Source: Gammaproteobacteria bacterium (lineage in GTDB: Bacteria; Pseudomonadota; Gammaproteobacteria; GCA-001735895). From it: a DNA stretch of 32,991 nucleotides. The notes beneath the pieces are model-generated. The model was not told the origin of the DNA and made no database searches. It saw only the letters and a list, made by a program, of their open reading frames with translations. Both the position numbers and the translations under genes were made by a program. The stretch is taken from NCBI GenBank assembly GCA_024222685.1, contig JAAEOZ010000165.1, positions 1 through 32,991 of the forward strand, in the 5' to 3' direction. Positions 16,753 through 26,692 of this stretch are shown here, in pieces; within the stretch, counting starts at the first letter, position 1; every line of letters starts with the position of its first letter.

Positions 16753-19700
16753 TTATATATTCTCCGGGCACCGGAATGACGCAAGCAAATTCTGACCAAA
16801 AGGATTTTTAATGCTTCTCGCCTTAATTAAATACTTCATAACATGTTGAATGCCTGTTTCATTAAAAGCATACTCGACGAGATATGTGCTCGATTGTTGT
16901 GTCTTTGAAATTTTTGATCGATCCTGTAATTTCAACCAGGCCCAGGGACCTTCATATGAATTTTCATGACGATCACCATCAAGATCTTCGAAAACTAGCC
17001 TTACCCTGTTATTACCTTCTTCAGCAGACCAGTTTAAGTCTTTCCAGAACTTTGGTCCGTGGCTATATTTAAATCGCTGTTCTCCTACGTCAAGCCAGAA
17101 TCGAGCATCATTTTTGCTCAGACGATAAGGTTTTAGTTGAAACGAAATACCTGGAATTTCGGGGCTTTGTCGAAAATATATGCTTTTTATGTTTTGTGCG
17201 GTTTTAATATGCTTCAGTGTTTTCTTGTTAAGGCCGAGAGAACGGCGATCCACTACCCTGTTTTTCCAGGTTTTTGACGAGTGGATAAACGGTTTAACAT
17301 ATTTTATATAGAAACTATCCATTTTGCCGGCAGGCTTAAAAAAATCACTAAAATCCAGTAGTGCAAGCTCACTCCTGGATTTTTTCGACAATGGATAGCG
17401 ACCAGCCAGTGCTTCCCGATAAAAGCCATAAACCTGATTATTCCATTCGCTTTTAACATGCCGCCTTGCAGACGCAAGTATGACTTTCCAGCTCTGATCA
17501 GCCAATGTTGATAGCCAGCGCTTTACAGGATCTGGGCGATTACTGGAAAATTTTGCCAAACTCACAATGGCATTAGCTGAGCCCTGCTTGTATCTTGCTA
17601 ATGCTATTTCGAACGCTTTTTTAGCAGGATCAGGTGATAAATTAACCTCACCGATAAATTCTTTTAACTGCAATACTTTTTCAATAACTGCATTCACCGG
17701 CGCCGGGTTATTTTTAGTTTCGCGAAGCAATTTATTTATCTTCTTAAAATGCTGGTCGACTTTAGTGCCTTTTATTTGCCCTGCGAGTAATCCAGTCACT
17801 TTGGCACCGGTTTCACTGGTTTGATTATCATCCAGAGTCTGTAAAATCTGAGTGGACAACTGTGTATTTTCGGCAGTCACCTGCAGAATCGACTGTAGCG
17901 GTGAGTACACCGGATCAACAAATCGAGTTAGAGTCTCTGCAGCCTGATTAAGCGATTTAAAATCGGCGACTTCGAGTGATTTCAGAGCAGCAGACCAGTG
18001 TTTAATAAACTCTGCAAAATAAAGTGCTTCGACTTTTTCGCTGACTTCCTCGAGGTCATCCTTGACGAAATCAACCTTCTCACTGTCGTCGTCTGACAGC
18101 AACCAGCTTTCATTTACGATATCTGAGATAAGCGGGGAACTCGAAGAAAAATCTATATTGTCATAGCCTTCACGGCTAAACATATAGGGGACTAATAGAG
18201 CATTCTCGACAGATTCATTGATTCGATAGCTTTCACGTACGGACTCACCAAACAGGTTCAGCAGGTTGATTTTCTGTCGGTTTTCAGCCCTGTTACGTAT
18301 ACGACTATATATCCTCTGTTGAACTGGTACTCTTAATAATAAAGACCGGGTTTGTTTCACCAGTCTGCTATTAAGCCTGGATGGTTGCGGGTCAAGTTTA
18401 AGTAAGGCATTTAAGTGCTTTTCGAGTGCCTGTCTATGACTTGCCTGGCCGCTAAGAGATACTTTCCAGTCATCCCGGAACCATTCAAACACCAGCTCCC
18501 TGTCCAGATGCTGTATTTTATTGAGCATAAGATAAGTACGAAAATTATGGTATAGATCACCACCTTTATGACCTTTTACTACCCTTAACTCCAGATAACG
18601 AACCAGCCGGGGCAGTAAGTTATTACGTAGTTGGCTATGATAGGCATTGTTAGCAGCACTATCGACATTTGTGTCATAGAGGCCGAGACCGTTCAACCAG
18701 GGATGCCTGTTCTGGTCGTAAACAATACTGGCCCTTTCAATAGCATCCAGTGATGGAATTACCGACACCAGGTCACGATTCGTGCCTGCGAGCTGAGAAT
18801 TCTCTATCTCAAAAGTGTCGATGTAGGAATTGACTTCACTCATGTATTCATTGTGCCGATTTAAACTACTAATCCACACCGACAACATCACCGCTACTGA
18901 TACAAAAAGGAATAGATAAGCCGAGCGCCGTGACCATCTGAGCAGTATTTCGTACTTTCTATTGAGGCCGACCAGTTCCGCCTCGGGAAAAATAACTTTG
19001 CGGAACAGATTGCCAAGAAAAAAGCTTTTACCCTGTGCCTGTTGTGTATGGGATTGCTGGTCAAATCCGAAACTGGCTGATACGGCACTCATCATCCGGT
19101 CAATCGGCGTTCCATCCTGAGTACCGCTGGTAAAATATATACCCCGCAAATAAGGCTGATACTCGTAGCGATTTTTGACAAAGGTCTGTCTAACAAAACT
19201 ATCAATGATCTCTTTAGCGTTATCGAATTGCTTTGGAAAGCTCTGTATCAATGCCCTTCTCTTGACGTCCCGTTCCTGATGCATTCTCCCCAGTTCGCGA
19301 GAATATAGACGATTTATCAGGCCATTAAATTCCTGCTGGAAATATTCGAAATCGGGGCTTTGTGATGAGTCAGCGGCGTTCGGTAAGCTAATCCCCCAGA
19401 CCTGTTCACGATCCTCCTTTGACAAGTCCTCAAAAAATTCGGAAAATCCCGAGATCAAATCAGATTTGGTTAATACCAGATAAATTGGAAAACGAATTTC
19501 GAGTTTTTGCATCAGTTCATCGATGCGGGTCCGAATAATTTGAGCATGTTGCTCTCGCTCCTGTTCAGATTGAAACAGCAAATCCTGGATACTGATAGCA
19601 ACGAGAACGCCATTAACAGGCCTTCGACGTCGATTTTTCCTCAGCAATGATAGAAATGCTTCCCAGGCACTGCTATCAATAACTCGATGACTATCCTGTG

Positions 19701-20286
19701 TCGTGTAACGCCCAGCCGTATCGATAAGTACTGCGTCGTTAGTAAACCACCAGTCACAATTGCGAGTACCGCCTATGCCCTGTAGTGAAGCTTTACCGAA
19801 CTGTTCGGCCAGTGGAAAATCAAGACTGGAATTGACCAGTGCAGTAGTCTTGCCAGATCCAGGAGGGCCAATGATGATATACCAGGGAAGTTCATAAAGT
19901 GCACGGGATCGATTTTTACCTTTAAATTTCAATCTGGATAAAGTAGCCAGGGCGTCTGAAAATCGCTGATTGAGCAGTTGATACTCTTCGCTAGTACGAT
20001 CATCAGTAGCATTATCGGATTCCATCTCCTGATTTGTCTCGAGATCACTTACCAGATCTTTGTTACTTTTTTTAGCTGTTAACTGCAGACGTAGATTGTT
20101 TAAACCCCAAAGTACCAGCAATATGATAATCACTACTAATCGTGAAAATTCACTGGCCAGCGGCGCGGTGTTATTTTCACCAAACTTAACAACAGGGCCG
20201 ACAAACCAGATAATAATCGATAAGGCAATGAGCCCTATCACTGATATGACTATCCTGTTGGTAAAAAAATCGATAATTTTCTTCAT
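16753..20286 (-). CDS. tssM: T6SS inner-membrane protein TssM (IcmF)
   Basis: Large core of the T6SS membrane complex, 1177 residues. Two N-terminal membrane segments (about 11-32 and 47-62) and a third near 450-470 frame a cytoplasmic NTPase-like domain. Walker A is intact (GPPGSGKTT, 140-148), with VLIDTAGRY at 187-194 and LTKSDLISGF as guanine-type specificity block. The large C-terminal part is periplasmic and would contact TssJ. Some TssM proteins lack Walker A, so its presence here suggests ATP binding may matter, as shown for Agrobacterium TssM. It follows tssL by 58 bases. Confidence 0.97.
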   Translation of the reverse strand: MKKIIDFFTNRIVISVIGLIALSIIIWFVGPVVKFGENNTAPLASEFSRLVVIIILLVLWGLNNLRLQLTAKKSNKDLVSDLETNQEMESDNATDDRTSEEYQLLNQRFSDALATLSRLKFKGKNRSRALYELPWYIIIGPPGSGKTTALVNSSLDFPLAEQFGKASLQGIGGTRNCDWWFTNDAVLIDTAGRYTTQDSHRVIDSSAWEAFLSLLRKNRRRRPVNGVLVAISIQDLLFQSEQEREQHAQIIRTRIDELMQKLEIRFPIYLVLTKSDLISGFSEFFEDLSKEDREQVWGISLPNAADSSQSPDFEYFQQEFNGLINRLYSRELGRMHQERDVKRRALIQSFPKQFDNAKEIIDSFVRQTFVKNRYEYQPYLRGIYFTSGTQDGTPIDRMMSAVSASFGFDQQSHTQQAQGKSFFLGNLFRKVIFPEAELVGLNRKYEILLRWSRRSAYLFLFVSVAVMLSVWISSLNRHNEYMSEVNSYIDTFEIENSQLAGTNRDLVSVIPSLDAIERASIVYDQNRHPWLNGLGLYDTNVDSAANNAYHSQLRNNLLPRLVRYLELRVVKGHKGGDLYHNFRTYLMLNKIQHLDRELVFEWFRDDWKVSLSGQASHRQALEKHLNALLKLDPQPSRLNSRLVKQTRSLLLRVPVQQRIYSRIRNRAENRQKINLLNLFGESVRESYRINESVENALLVPYMFSREGYDNIDFSSSSPLISDIVNESWLLSDDDSEKVDFVKDDLEEVSEKVEALYFAEFIKHWSAALKSLEVADFKSLNQAAETLTRFVDPVYSPLQSILQVTAENTQLSTQILQTLDDNQTSETGAKVTGLLAGQIKGTKVDQHFKKINKLLRETKNNPAPVNAVIEKVLQLKEFIGEVNLSPDPAKKAFEIALARYKQGSANAIVSLAKFSSNRPDPVKRWLSTLADQSWKVILASARRHVKSEWNNQVYGFYREALAGRYPLSKKSRSELALLDFSDFFKPAGKMDSFYIKYVKPFIHSSKTWKNRVVDRRSLGLNKKTLKHIKTAQNIKSIYFRQSPEIPGISFQLKPYRLSKNDARFWLDVGEQRFKYSHGPKFWKDLNWSAEEGNNRVRLVFEDLDGDRHENSYEGPWAWLKLQDRSKISKTQQSSTYLVEYAFNETGIQHVMKYLIKARSIKNPFGQNLLASFRCPENI

Positions 20287-20344
20287 TCTATAGTGCTTTA
20301 TCCGTGTGTTTTTCGGCTATATATGACCTTAACAATACGTTCAA

Positions 20345-21271
20345 CTAATTCCGATTCGCCGGTTTTAATTCAACAATCTGTTGAAGTTTCGCAACCACCG
20401 GGGTTGAGGTTTCAAACAACCAGAACCTCAACCCGGAATAGCTCAACACAAGAACAACACCCAGAACACTGGCAACAACCCAGAACGGAATGTAACTAAT
20501 CATAGATTTTCGGACTCTTCCGAGCCCCTGCCAGTTCGGTGACAGGGATCTTTCATATTCGCCTCTGGTCATTCTAATACAACGAAATAACTCATCACGC
20601 AATTGCTCAATCGCATCGCGACCTCTTTGTAAAACTCGAAATTTGCCCTCAAAGCCAAGACTCAGAAAAACATACAATAATTCGAGAATATCAATATTCT
20701 CTGCCGGGTATTCCTTCATTCGATCCAGAATCTGAAAATACTTTTCCCCTCCGGCAGTTTCGTTATGGAAAATACTGAGCAGCGTTCTTTGCGACCACCC
20801 ACTCTCCGAACCCCAGGGGGTATTCAGGACTGCTTCGTCAAGTACTGTGCAAACACAGTACCGTGCAGACAGAATAACTTCCGGTTTGAACTGTAATGTC
20901 TTCAGGTTTTTTTCAAACTGCCGGATTTCACTGGTGAGGCGTTGATGCAATCCACCGACATCTGGATGAGATACCGACTGTCTTGTTTTCTGAAAAACAG
21001 CAATCAGTGTCGACGCTGCATCTATTATGGAGTTCTCTCCGGTGAATATTCCGCTATCAACAGGAGTTGGGCTAACTGATGGTTGGTATTGTGCTTCCTG
21101 CTGCGGTTGATAACGTGTAGAAGCAGATTGAGCTACAGGTTTCTCTATACCGGCATTTGAAGGCGGGGGTGACTTAACACTCCTGCCACCGGGAGCGGGC
21201 CTGATAACAGTTCTGTCAGGATTATTGTTCGGCTGCCTGAAAACCGTTTTGTCGTGCTTATCCGATGGCAT
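20345..21271 (-). CDS. tssL: T6SS inner-membrane protein TssL (DotU/IcmH)
   Basis: TssL joins TssM and TssJ in the trans-envelope complex. The 308-residue protein has a disordered N-terminus (about 1-75), the cytoplasmic DotU hook domain (about 78-250, with ARYCVCTVLDEAVLNTPWG and LYVFLSLGFEGKFRV) and one C-terminal membrane segment (about 258-280) with a short periplasmic tail. No OmpA-type peptidoglycan-binding domain is attached. The N-terminus holds DKTVFRQP (T9) and DRTVIRPAPGGR (T21), which resemble the kinase's own Thr motifs; Agrobacterium TssL is phosphorylated near its N-terminus and then bound by Fha. AGGAGA lies five bases before the ATG. Confidence 0.96.
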   Translation of the reverse strand: MPSDKHDKTVFRQPNNNPDRTVIRPAPGGRSVKSPPPSNAGIEKPVAQSASTRYQPQQEAQYQPSVSPTPVDSGIFTGENSIIDAASTLIAVFQKTRQSVSHPDVGGLHQRLTSEIRQFEKNLKTLQFKPEVILSARYCVCTVLDEAVLNTPWGSESGWSQRTLLSIFHNETAGGEKYFQILDRMKEYPAENIDILELLYVFLSLGFEGKFRVLQRGRDAIEQLRDELFRCIRMTRGEYERSLSPNWQGLGRVRKSMISYIPFWVVASVLGVVLVLSYSGLRFWLFETSTPVVAKLQQIVELKPANRN

Positions 21272-21315
21272 GAGTTTCTCCTGCTAAGTCCGAAATACGA
21301 CTCGGTATAAATGAA

Positions 21316-22650
21316 CTACTGTCGTATCGCCCAAAATTCGAGTACCAAACCTGGGAAGTCGCCGCCAACATGTATAGCAAACCCCCCTGAATGCCTTAAT
21401 TCATTCCAGAATTCACTTTGTGGTTCAAGCTGAAAATAACTAAATCCACTATGAAATGGTATTTGACGTGGTGCCACTGGCAGTGGTTTCATTCCTATTC
21501 CCGGCAGGGCTGCGTTAACCAGTTGTCTAATTCGTTCAACCGGACCGATCCGCACCTGCGCTGGTAAATGATTTCTAATGCTCTCTTCTGGAATATCGGC
21601 CTTTGCAGCGAGAACAAATGTGGCAGAACCGATTAACGAACGATCCACAATTTCGGCAACCCGGATACCATATTTCTTCTCAACCAGTTGCATACTGATA
21701 GCAGATTGTTCATGCACAGTACTAAAACAGCTTCTCAATGCAGTGATTACCGGGTCAAAGCTGGAATTGAGATCATCATGCTTATAGCCGTCAAAAACAG
21801 GACTGCGCTTCTCACCGCTGACAAATGTTGATAACTCACCAACCATTTGAACAATTTGCAGATACATATCGACCGGATGTATACCCTCAATGTGGGCCAT
21901 GTGACGGATTGCCGGCTCAAGTCGGTTAATGAGCTGGAGTAGCATATAGTCCGCTACTTCTGCGGTACCACCTCGACTGGCGTCAGCCAGCCTGCCCGCA
22001 ATAGCTTCACCACGGCTATGTAGCAAGCTGATTATCTCAGTTAGATATCCCGACAACCGGGGTGATTTAGCACAATCCAGGCAGCCTGGAATATAGTTCT
22101 CATCTAGTAGTATCTTTTTATCTTCGCGAACTTCAGCAACTCGGAGAAGCCCGACATTGATATAGCCGCTTAAGTCTTCCGACCCCGGTATTAACTTCAG
22201 ATTAAGTCGCCCGACATCGATTTTAATAGTCTCACTGGAATCACTTGATACATCTCTAATTTCCTGCTCCTGCTGTACAAATCTGGCCAGACTCTGGCTG
22301 CTACCACTGCTTGCTATATCCCTTGCGCCAGCTCGTCTGACTGGCAGACACAGGTAAATAATTTCATTCTGTACATTATCAGCCAGCTCAATTACAGCAG
22401 GCGGTTCATCAATTGTAGGAAACTCAAATGGCGTTCCGTCGGGAAATACGCCTTTTCCCTTAACAGCAGATATTTTTCCGAGACCAAGTAATTGCTGGTC
22501 GATTTCGATTTCAAGAATCCCCCATCGATATGCACCAGATGACGAATACCTGGCTTCAATCAATGCCTCTATATACCTTTCCTGCTGTTGAAAATGCTGA
22601 GGGTTCAAAAACATCCCCTCCGACCAAACCACTTTATTATTCAATGACAT
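21316..22650 (-). CDS. tssK: T6SS baseplate protein TssK
   Basis: TssK is the trimeric adaptor that docks the baseplate on the TssJLM complex. The 444-residue length is standard. It opens MSLNNKVVWSEGMFLNPQHF with QQQERY, the family hallmark, and ends with QSEFWNELRHSGGFAIHVGGDFPGL, also typical. It lies 44 bases before tssL and 50 bases after tssJ in the order tssJ-tssK-tssL-tssM, which is common. Its other baseplate partners (TssE, TssF, TssG) are not encoded in the window. Confidence 0.97.
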   Translation of the reverse strand: MSLNNKVVWSEGMFLNPQHFQQQERYIEALIEARYSSSGAYRWGILEIEIDQQLLGLGKISAVKGKGVFPDGTPFEFPTIDEPPAVIELADNVQNEIIYLCLPVRRAGARDIASSGSSQSLARFVQQEQEIRDVSSDSSETIKIDVGRLNLKLIPGSEDLSGYINVGLLRVAEVREDKKILLDENYIPGCLDCAKSPRLSGYLTEIISLLHSRGEAIAGRLADASRGGTAEVADYMLLQLINRLEPAIRHMAHIEGIHPVDMYLQIVQMVGELSTFVSGEKRSPVFDGYKHDDLNSSFDPVITALRSCFSTVHEQSAISMQLVEKKYGIRVAEIVDRSLIGSATFVLAAKADIPEESIRNHLPAQVRIGPVERIRQLVNAALPGIGMKPLPVAPRQIPFHSGFSYFQLEPQSEFWNELRHSGGFAIHVGGDFPGLVLEFWAIRQ

Positions 22651-22700
22651 ATAAGGGTGCCAGTTAATTGTTATCCTTACTGAAATTCAGAACTAACTAC

Positions 22701-23210
22701 TCAGTTTGCGGATTGTTCGAGTAACATCTGATTTCCGGAAATTCTTATAACCGCAGTATTTATAAACACGTTATTAGAAACCACCGGAATTATTAATTTA
22801 TACTTTGAGTCCTTAAATTCAAGAAACTCTGCATACAGTGCAATATATTGTGTTTTCTTATCGAGTACGAACTTTTCAACCCTGTTTTCTCCCGGTTTTA
22901 AACGTTTTAAACGATGCACTTCACCAACCAGGTCGGCACCGATTGTTTTAATATCCTGTTCATATAGGTCGATAAAATCAGCCTTTTGCATCATTTTGGA
23001 ATTTTTCAGTTCGTACATGCGCACAAACAATGGTGAGCCGATGCCGAGTTCGTCAGGATTACTGTCTGCATCCACGACAAATTCAATACTGACATCCGTA
23101 TCAAGCCCGAGGTATCCCCCCACGACACTTTTATTGCCCGAAGCACAGGAGCATAGCCAAAGACTCATCAGTGAGATACCCAGCAGTTTCATTATTCTAT
23201 ACGATCTCAT
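22701..23210 (-). CDS. tssJ: T6SS outer-membrane lipoprotein TssJ
   Basis: Outer-membrane-anchored lipoprotein of the T6SS membrane complex, 169 residues. A type II signal peptide ends in LWLCSC, with C22 as the probable lipidated residue. The mature part has the TssJ pattern of beta strands: SPLFVRMYELKNSKMMQKADFIDLYEQD and IALYAEF are recognisable. The ATG at 23210 overlaps the tagH stop by four bases (ATGA), favouring this start, although M7 (23192) would also give a signal peptide. Confidence 0.93.
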   Translation of the reverse strand: MRSYRIMKLLGISLMSLWLCSCASGNKSVVGGYLGLDTDVSIEFVVDADSNPDELGIGSPLFVRMYELKNSKMMQKADFIDLYEQDIKTIGADLVGEVHRLKRLKPGENRVEKFVLDKKTQYIALYAEFLEFKDSKYKLIIPVVSNNVFINTAVIRISGNQMLLEQSAN

Positions 23211-24715
23211 GTCTGATCCGGTTCTCCTGGAGGTGGATTTTTATTACTAGCTCTAGATTTTTTTGATATTGCCAATTTTTGCAATTGATCCTCATAGGCA
23301 CGCACAAACCCGTCACCAAACAAATACTGGAACGATTTGTCGATATCACCAACGAGTTCTTCGTAATAACTGGCAAAAGCTTCCCAGTTTTTAGCTTTCT
23401 GGCTGCCGGGCAGAATTCCGCCACGGCTTTGTTTACTAAAGCGCTCCTCCAGTACAATTGGATCAAATCGCTCTATTACACCTTTGAAAGCTTCTCGAAT
23501 TCCAGCCAGAATGGCCACCTGATGCTCTGCCACACTGTCAAAACCCTCGTTTACGGCATCCAGGGGTTGTTTGAAAGCATTGCCGGATTTCAAAAACATG
23601 TTTTCCAGTGCATCGTCGACATTCGCTGAAAATTTAAGTGGATTATTCTCGACAGGTTGAATAGTGGTAACATTCATACGAAACTCATTTTTAATCGAAC
23701 TTCGTGAACTTAAAACCTGCATCAATCCACTGATCATCGCCCGCATAACCTCACCTGCTTTGCGACTGGTCTGTTCGATTTCAGCCCTCGATAAATTCCG
23801 ATTGTGAAGACCAAGTGCACGGATGAATTCAACATCATAACTTTCAGCAGTACCATCGGAATCATGCATATTTTGCTGGCTTTTCAGCTTTTTAATCTGT
23901 GCCAGTAATTTCTGATTTACAATTTCAAGCGCTCGTTCTCTTGCGCCAGGCCCTTTACTTTCTGTTCTAGCTTCAGAAACCTGCTTATCTGGTTTGGCCT
24001 GCGACGAAGCCAGTAATTCTTCTGCTTCGACATCCCAGTCGTCAGGTATGACATTTGAGAGGCTATTTCCAGGACCTGGGCTGGATTTCGGCCAGTCCAT
24101 CTGTTGATTGAGTGGATCTACCGTATCTGACTGGGTTGTGGAGGGGAAGGGATTATTTCCAGATTCCGGTATTTCATTATTGAATAACTGATCACTTCCA
24201 CCTCGGGCCTTATCCAGAGCCGCCAGCGGGTCTGAATCCGAAGGCGCTGACGAAAAAAGTGGATCACTCACAGCTGCAAGACCAGCTTCGAATGGGCTAT
24301 CTGCAAAATTATCGAGCGACCCTCCCAGATTCGGAGATAATTCATCTAATCCACTCGAAAAAGGATCACTGGCAAGTCCCAGGTTTTGTGATTGCGATTG
24401 CATGCTAATAGCAAACTCATAGTCCCCGATTATAAAGCGATCATCATTATGTACAGGTAATCTGCTGCCTTTACCCATTGGATCAACAGATCCATTATAG
24501 AAAGTACCATTAGTACTGCGATCAATAATATAGTATTGGCCATTTTCAAAGCATATTTCACAATGTAAAGAAGAAAGATAAAGCTCAGGGTCTTCCAGCA
24601 CCCATGTATTTTCCTCCCCCCTCCCTATACTTCCACCAGATTCATCAAATGACATTGACGGTATCGAAGCGGCATTCGAGTCCGGAGCTTTTAGCAGGGT
24701 TATAAGTATTGACAT
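23207..24715 (-). CDS. tagH: T6SS FHA-domain protein TagH (Fha)
   Basis: Phosphothreonine-binding scaffold that links kinase signalling to T6SS assembly. The 502-residue protein has an N-terminal FHA domain (about 5-105) with GR (31-32), SSLHCEI (48-54) and STNGTFYNG (67-75), the residues that bind phosphothreonine. A disordered acidic linker (about 110-240) contains repeated DPF/DPL-type motifs. The C-terminal domain (about 275-480) has VEFIRALGL and GILPGSQKAKNWEAFASYYEEL, typical of T6SS Fha proteins. It is the first gene of the long leftward gene set, divergent from tssA. Confidence 0.94.
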   Translation of the reverse strand: MSILITLLKAPDSNAASIPSMSFDESGGSIGRGEENTWVLEDPELYLSSLHCEICFENGQYYIIDRSTNGTFYNGSVDPMGKGSRLPVHNDDRFIIGDYEFAISMQSQSQNLGLASDPFSSGLDELSPNLGGSLDNFADSPFEAGLAAVSDPLFSSAPSDSDPLAALDKARGGSDQLFNNEIPESGNNPFPSTTQSDTVDPLNQQMDWPKSSPGPGNSLSNVIPDDWDVEAEELLASSQAKPDKQVSEARTESKGPGARERALEIVNQKLLAQIKKLKSQQNMHDSDGTAESYDVEFIRALGLHNRNLSRAEIEQTSRKAGEVMRAMISGLMQVLSSRSSIKNEFRMNVTTIQPVENNPLKFSANVDDALENMFLKSGNAFKQPLDAVNEGFDSVAEHQVAILAGIREAFKGVIERFDPIVLEERFSKQSRGGILPGSQKAKNWEAFASYYEELVGDIDKSFQYLFGDGFVRAYEDQLQKLAISKKSRASNKNPPPGEPDQT

Positions 24716-25032
24716 CTAGTCCATGATCCTGATTTTATATATGACGATAATTACTGTTGCTTATACTCTATAATTTTAGAGCGACTTTCACACTCAACTA
24801 TTGAATAAATAGTACCTGTACCCGTCATTGGTTCCAAGTCAATGTCGCAATTTCTCGGAAAAAAGCTCTGCCGACACAGAATTAGCCGGTAAAACAACGT
24901 TATCATTGATAAACCATGTTACTTTACATGTTGTCGTCAATACCTTATAAAAGAACCACTTTCTAACAGTCCTAAAGCTATAATGCCCAGGTTTAAATTA
25001 TTCAAATAGTATCCGGGATGGAACAATAAAAA
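24716..25032. promoter_or_regulatory. tagH/tssA divergent regulatory region
   Basis: This 317-base AT-rich spacer holds no convincing gene. It must start both T6SS transcripts. A good rightward promoter lies at 24923-24951 (separate entry). For tagH the best leftward match is TTGAGT (plus 24792-24797) with TATAGA (24767-24772), but its 19-base spacing is long, so it is weak. I see no sigma-54 -24/-12 element and no clear palindromic operator. Confidence 0.6.
24923..24951 (+). promoter_or_regulatory. sigma-70-type promoter for tssA-tssB-tssC
   Basis: TTTACA (24923-24928), 17 bases, TATAAA (24946-24951): five of six matches to each consensus hexamer with ideal spacing. Transcription would start near 24958, giving a leader of about 75 bases before the tssA ATG. 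A second TATAAT at 24979-24984 lacks a -35 at the right distance. Confidence 0.6.
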
Positions 25033-26124
25033 ATGACTTCTGAAGAAATTATACCACTGGAACAATTGCTTGCACCGATAGCGGAAGATAACCCAGTAGG
25101 ACGTGACATCAGAGATGACACTGGGCAGGATTCCATCTATCAGGCGATAAAAGATGCCCGTGTAGCTGCTCGTTCTGCCGAACGCAATAATATGTTCGAC
25201 AATAACACTAGCGAAGCAGATTCTCACTGGCGCAGGATTCTGGACCTGGCTCCCGATATTTTACTTACTCACACAAAGGATCTGGAAGTCGCTTGCTGGT
25301 TTACCGAAGCATTAATTCGTCGGCACGGTTTCGAGGGCTTACGTGATGGCTTTAAACTGATAGAGGGGTTGATCGAATCATACTGGGACGAGCTTTATCC
25401 TTTACCTGATGAAGACGGTATCGAAACCCGCGTTGCTCCGTTAACTGGCTTAAATGGCGAGGGAGCGGAAGGTGTCCTGATCACACCGATTCGTAACGTG
25501 AATATAACTGAAGGCAGCGAGCCAGGACCTTTCAATTACTGGAAATACCAGCAGGTACTCGAAATCGAAAAAATTATCGATGACGAGACTAAAAACGAGA
25601 AAGCGTCCAAACTCGGTTTCAGCAAAGAGGACGTTGATCGTGCTGTGGCTGAATCAGCCGAGTCATTCTATATAGATATTAATGATGATCTTGGTGAAGC
25701 GATAGAAATATATCGACGGATAAGTAGCTTACTTGATAATCACTGTGGTGCCAATGAATCCCCACCGACCAGTAATATCATTAATATGTTGGAGGCCTGC
25801 CTTGGTACTATCAAACATATCGCTAAATACAAAATTCCAGCAAGCCAGGTTGATGTTGAAGAAAACCCTGAGGAGCCGGTCTCAGATGCATCACAGTTTG
25901 AGTCAGCTGAAGTCCGCACACGCGAAGACGCTTTTATGCAACTTCTGGAAATTTCCCGGTTTTTCAGAAAGACTGAACCACATTCCCCAATTTCCTACAT
26001 GCTGGAACGCGTCGTTAAATGGGGCGACCTGCCTCTTGAGTCACTAATCAGAGAATTGATTCCAGATTCATCGGCAAGGGATTATTATGGGTCATTAACA
26101 GGCATTAGCACTGACGATGACTAA
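25033..26124 (+). CDS. tssA: T6SS protein TssA
   Basis: TssA caps or primes the growing sheath and tube during T6SS assembly. The 363-residue protein has the ImpA N-terminal domain (about 8-180, with LLAPIAEDNPVGRDIRDD, DLEVACWFTEALIRRHGFEGL and YWDELYPLPDEDG) and a C-terminal segment RTREDAFMQLLEISRFFRKTEPHSP typical of the short TssA class. It has no extended VasJ-like region. It starts the divergent tssA-tssB-tssC unit behind a good promoter and ends 52 bases before tssB. Confidence 0.96.
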   Translation: MTSEEIIPLEQLLAPIAEDNPVGRDIRDDTGQDSIYQAIKDARVAARSAERNNMFDNNTSEADSHWRRILDLAPDILLTHTKDLEVACWFTEALIRRHGFEGLRDGFKLIEGLIESYWDELYPLPDEDGIETRVAPLTGLNGEGAEGVLITPIRNVNITEGSEPGPFNYWKYQQVLEIEKIIDDETKNEKASKLGFSKEDVDRAVAESAESFYIDINDDLGEAIEIYRRISSLLDNHCGANESPPTSNIINMLEACLGTIKHIAKYKIPASQVDVEENPEEPVSDASQFESAEVRTREDAFMQLLEISRFFRKTEPHSPISYMLERVVKWGDLPLESLIRELIPDSSARDYYGSLTGISTDDD

Positions 26125-26176
26125 CCCAGTACTAATTTAATATAATATATGAACTTTATTTACGGAGAGTAGAAAC

Positions 26177-26692
26177 ATGGCAGACAGTATTCACGACAAA
26201 TTAAAACGCGTCAGAAAGCCACGCGTTCACATAACCTACGATGTTGATACAAACGGAGCTGTTCAGGAGAAAGAATTGCCATTCGTAATGGGGGTTATGG
26301 GTGACTATTCCGGTGATAATACTGAAAGTAAAAAACCCTTGAAAGACCGGAAGTTTTCGCAAGTCGATCGCGATAATTTCAATGAAGTTATGAATAATAT
26401 TGAACCTCAAATCGATATCAAGGTTGATAACACACTTGAAAATGATGGTAGTGAAATGTCTGTCAACCTTGATTTTAAAAATTTGGAAGATTTTGAACCT
26501 CAAAATATTGTAGGCAAGGTCGAACCACTTAAAAAGTTAATGGAAACAAGAAATAAACTGCGTGATTTACTAACCAAGGCGGATCGTTCAGAAGATCTTG
26601 AAAATTTACTCGAAGAGGTTCTTAGCAGTACCGATTCTCTTGTAGCGCTACAGGGCGAACTCGGAACCGATGAAGACAAAGGTGATAAATAA
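26177..26692 (+). CDS. tssB: T6SS contractile sheath small subunit TssB
   Basis: Small sheath protein (VipA/IglA) that pairs with TssC. The 171-residue protein begins [20 protein letters not shown], with the family blocks [14 protein letters not shown] and [18 protein letters not shown], and ends in an acidic tail. GGAGAG lies seven bases before the ATG, a strong ribosome binding site consistent with a highly made structural protein. Its stop overlaps the tssC start by one base (TAATG), so the two sheath halves are translated together. Confidence 0.98.
   Translation: MADSIHDKLKRVRKPRVHITYDVDTNGAVQEKELPFVMGVMGDYSGDNTESKKPLKDRKFSQVDRDNFNEVMNNIEPQIDIKVDNTLENDGSEMSVNLDFKNLEDFEPQNIVGKVEPLKKLMETRNKLRDLLTKADRSEDLENLLEEVLSSTDSLVALQGELGTDEDKGDK

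Noticed and set aside
24769-24774. TATAAT on the plus strand as a second tssA promoter
   Set aside because: No -35-like hexamer at the right distance and it would give a 250-base leader.
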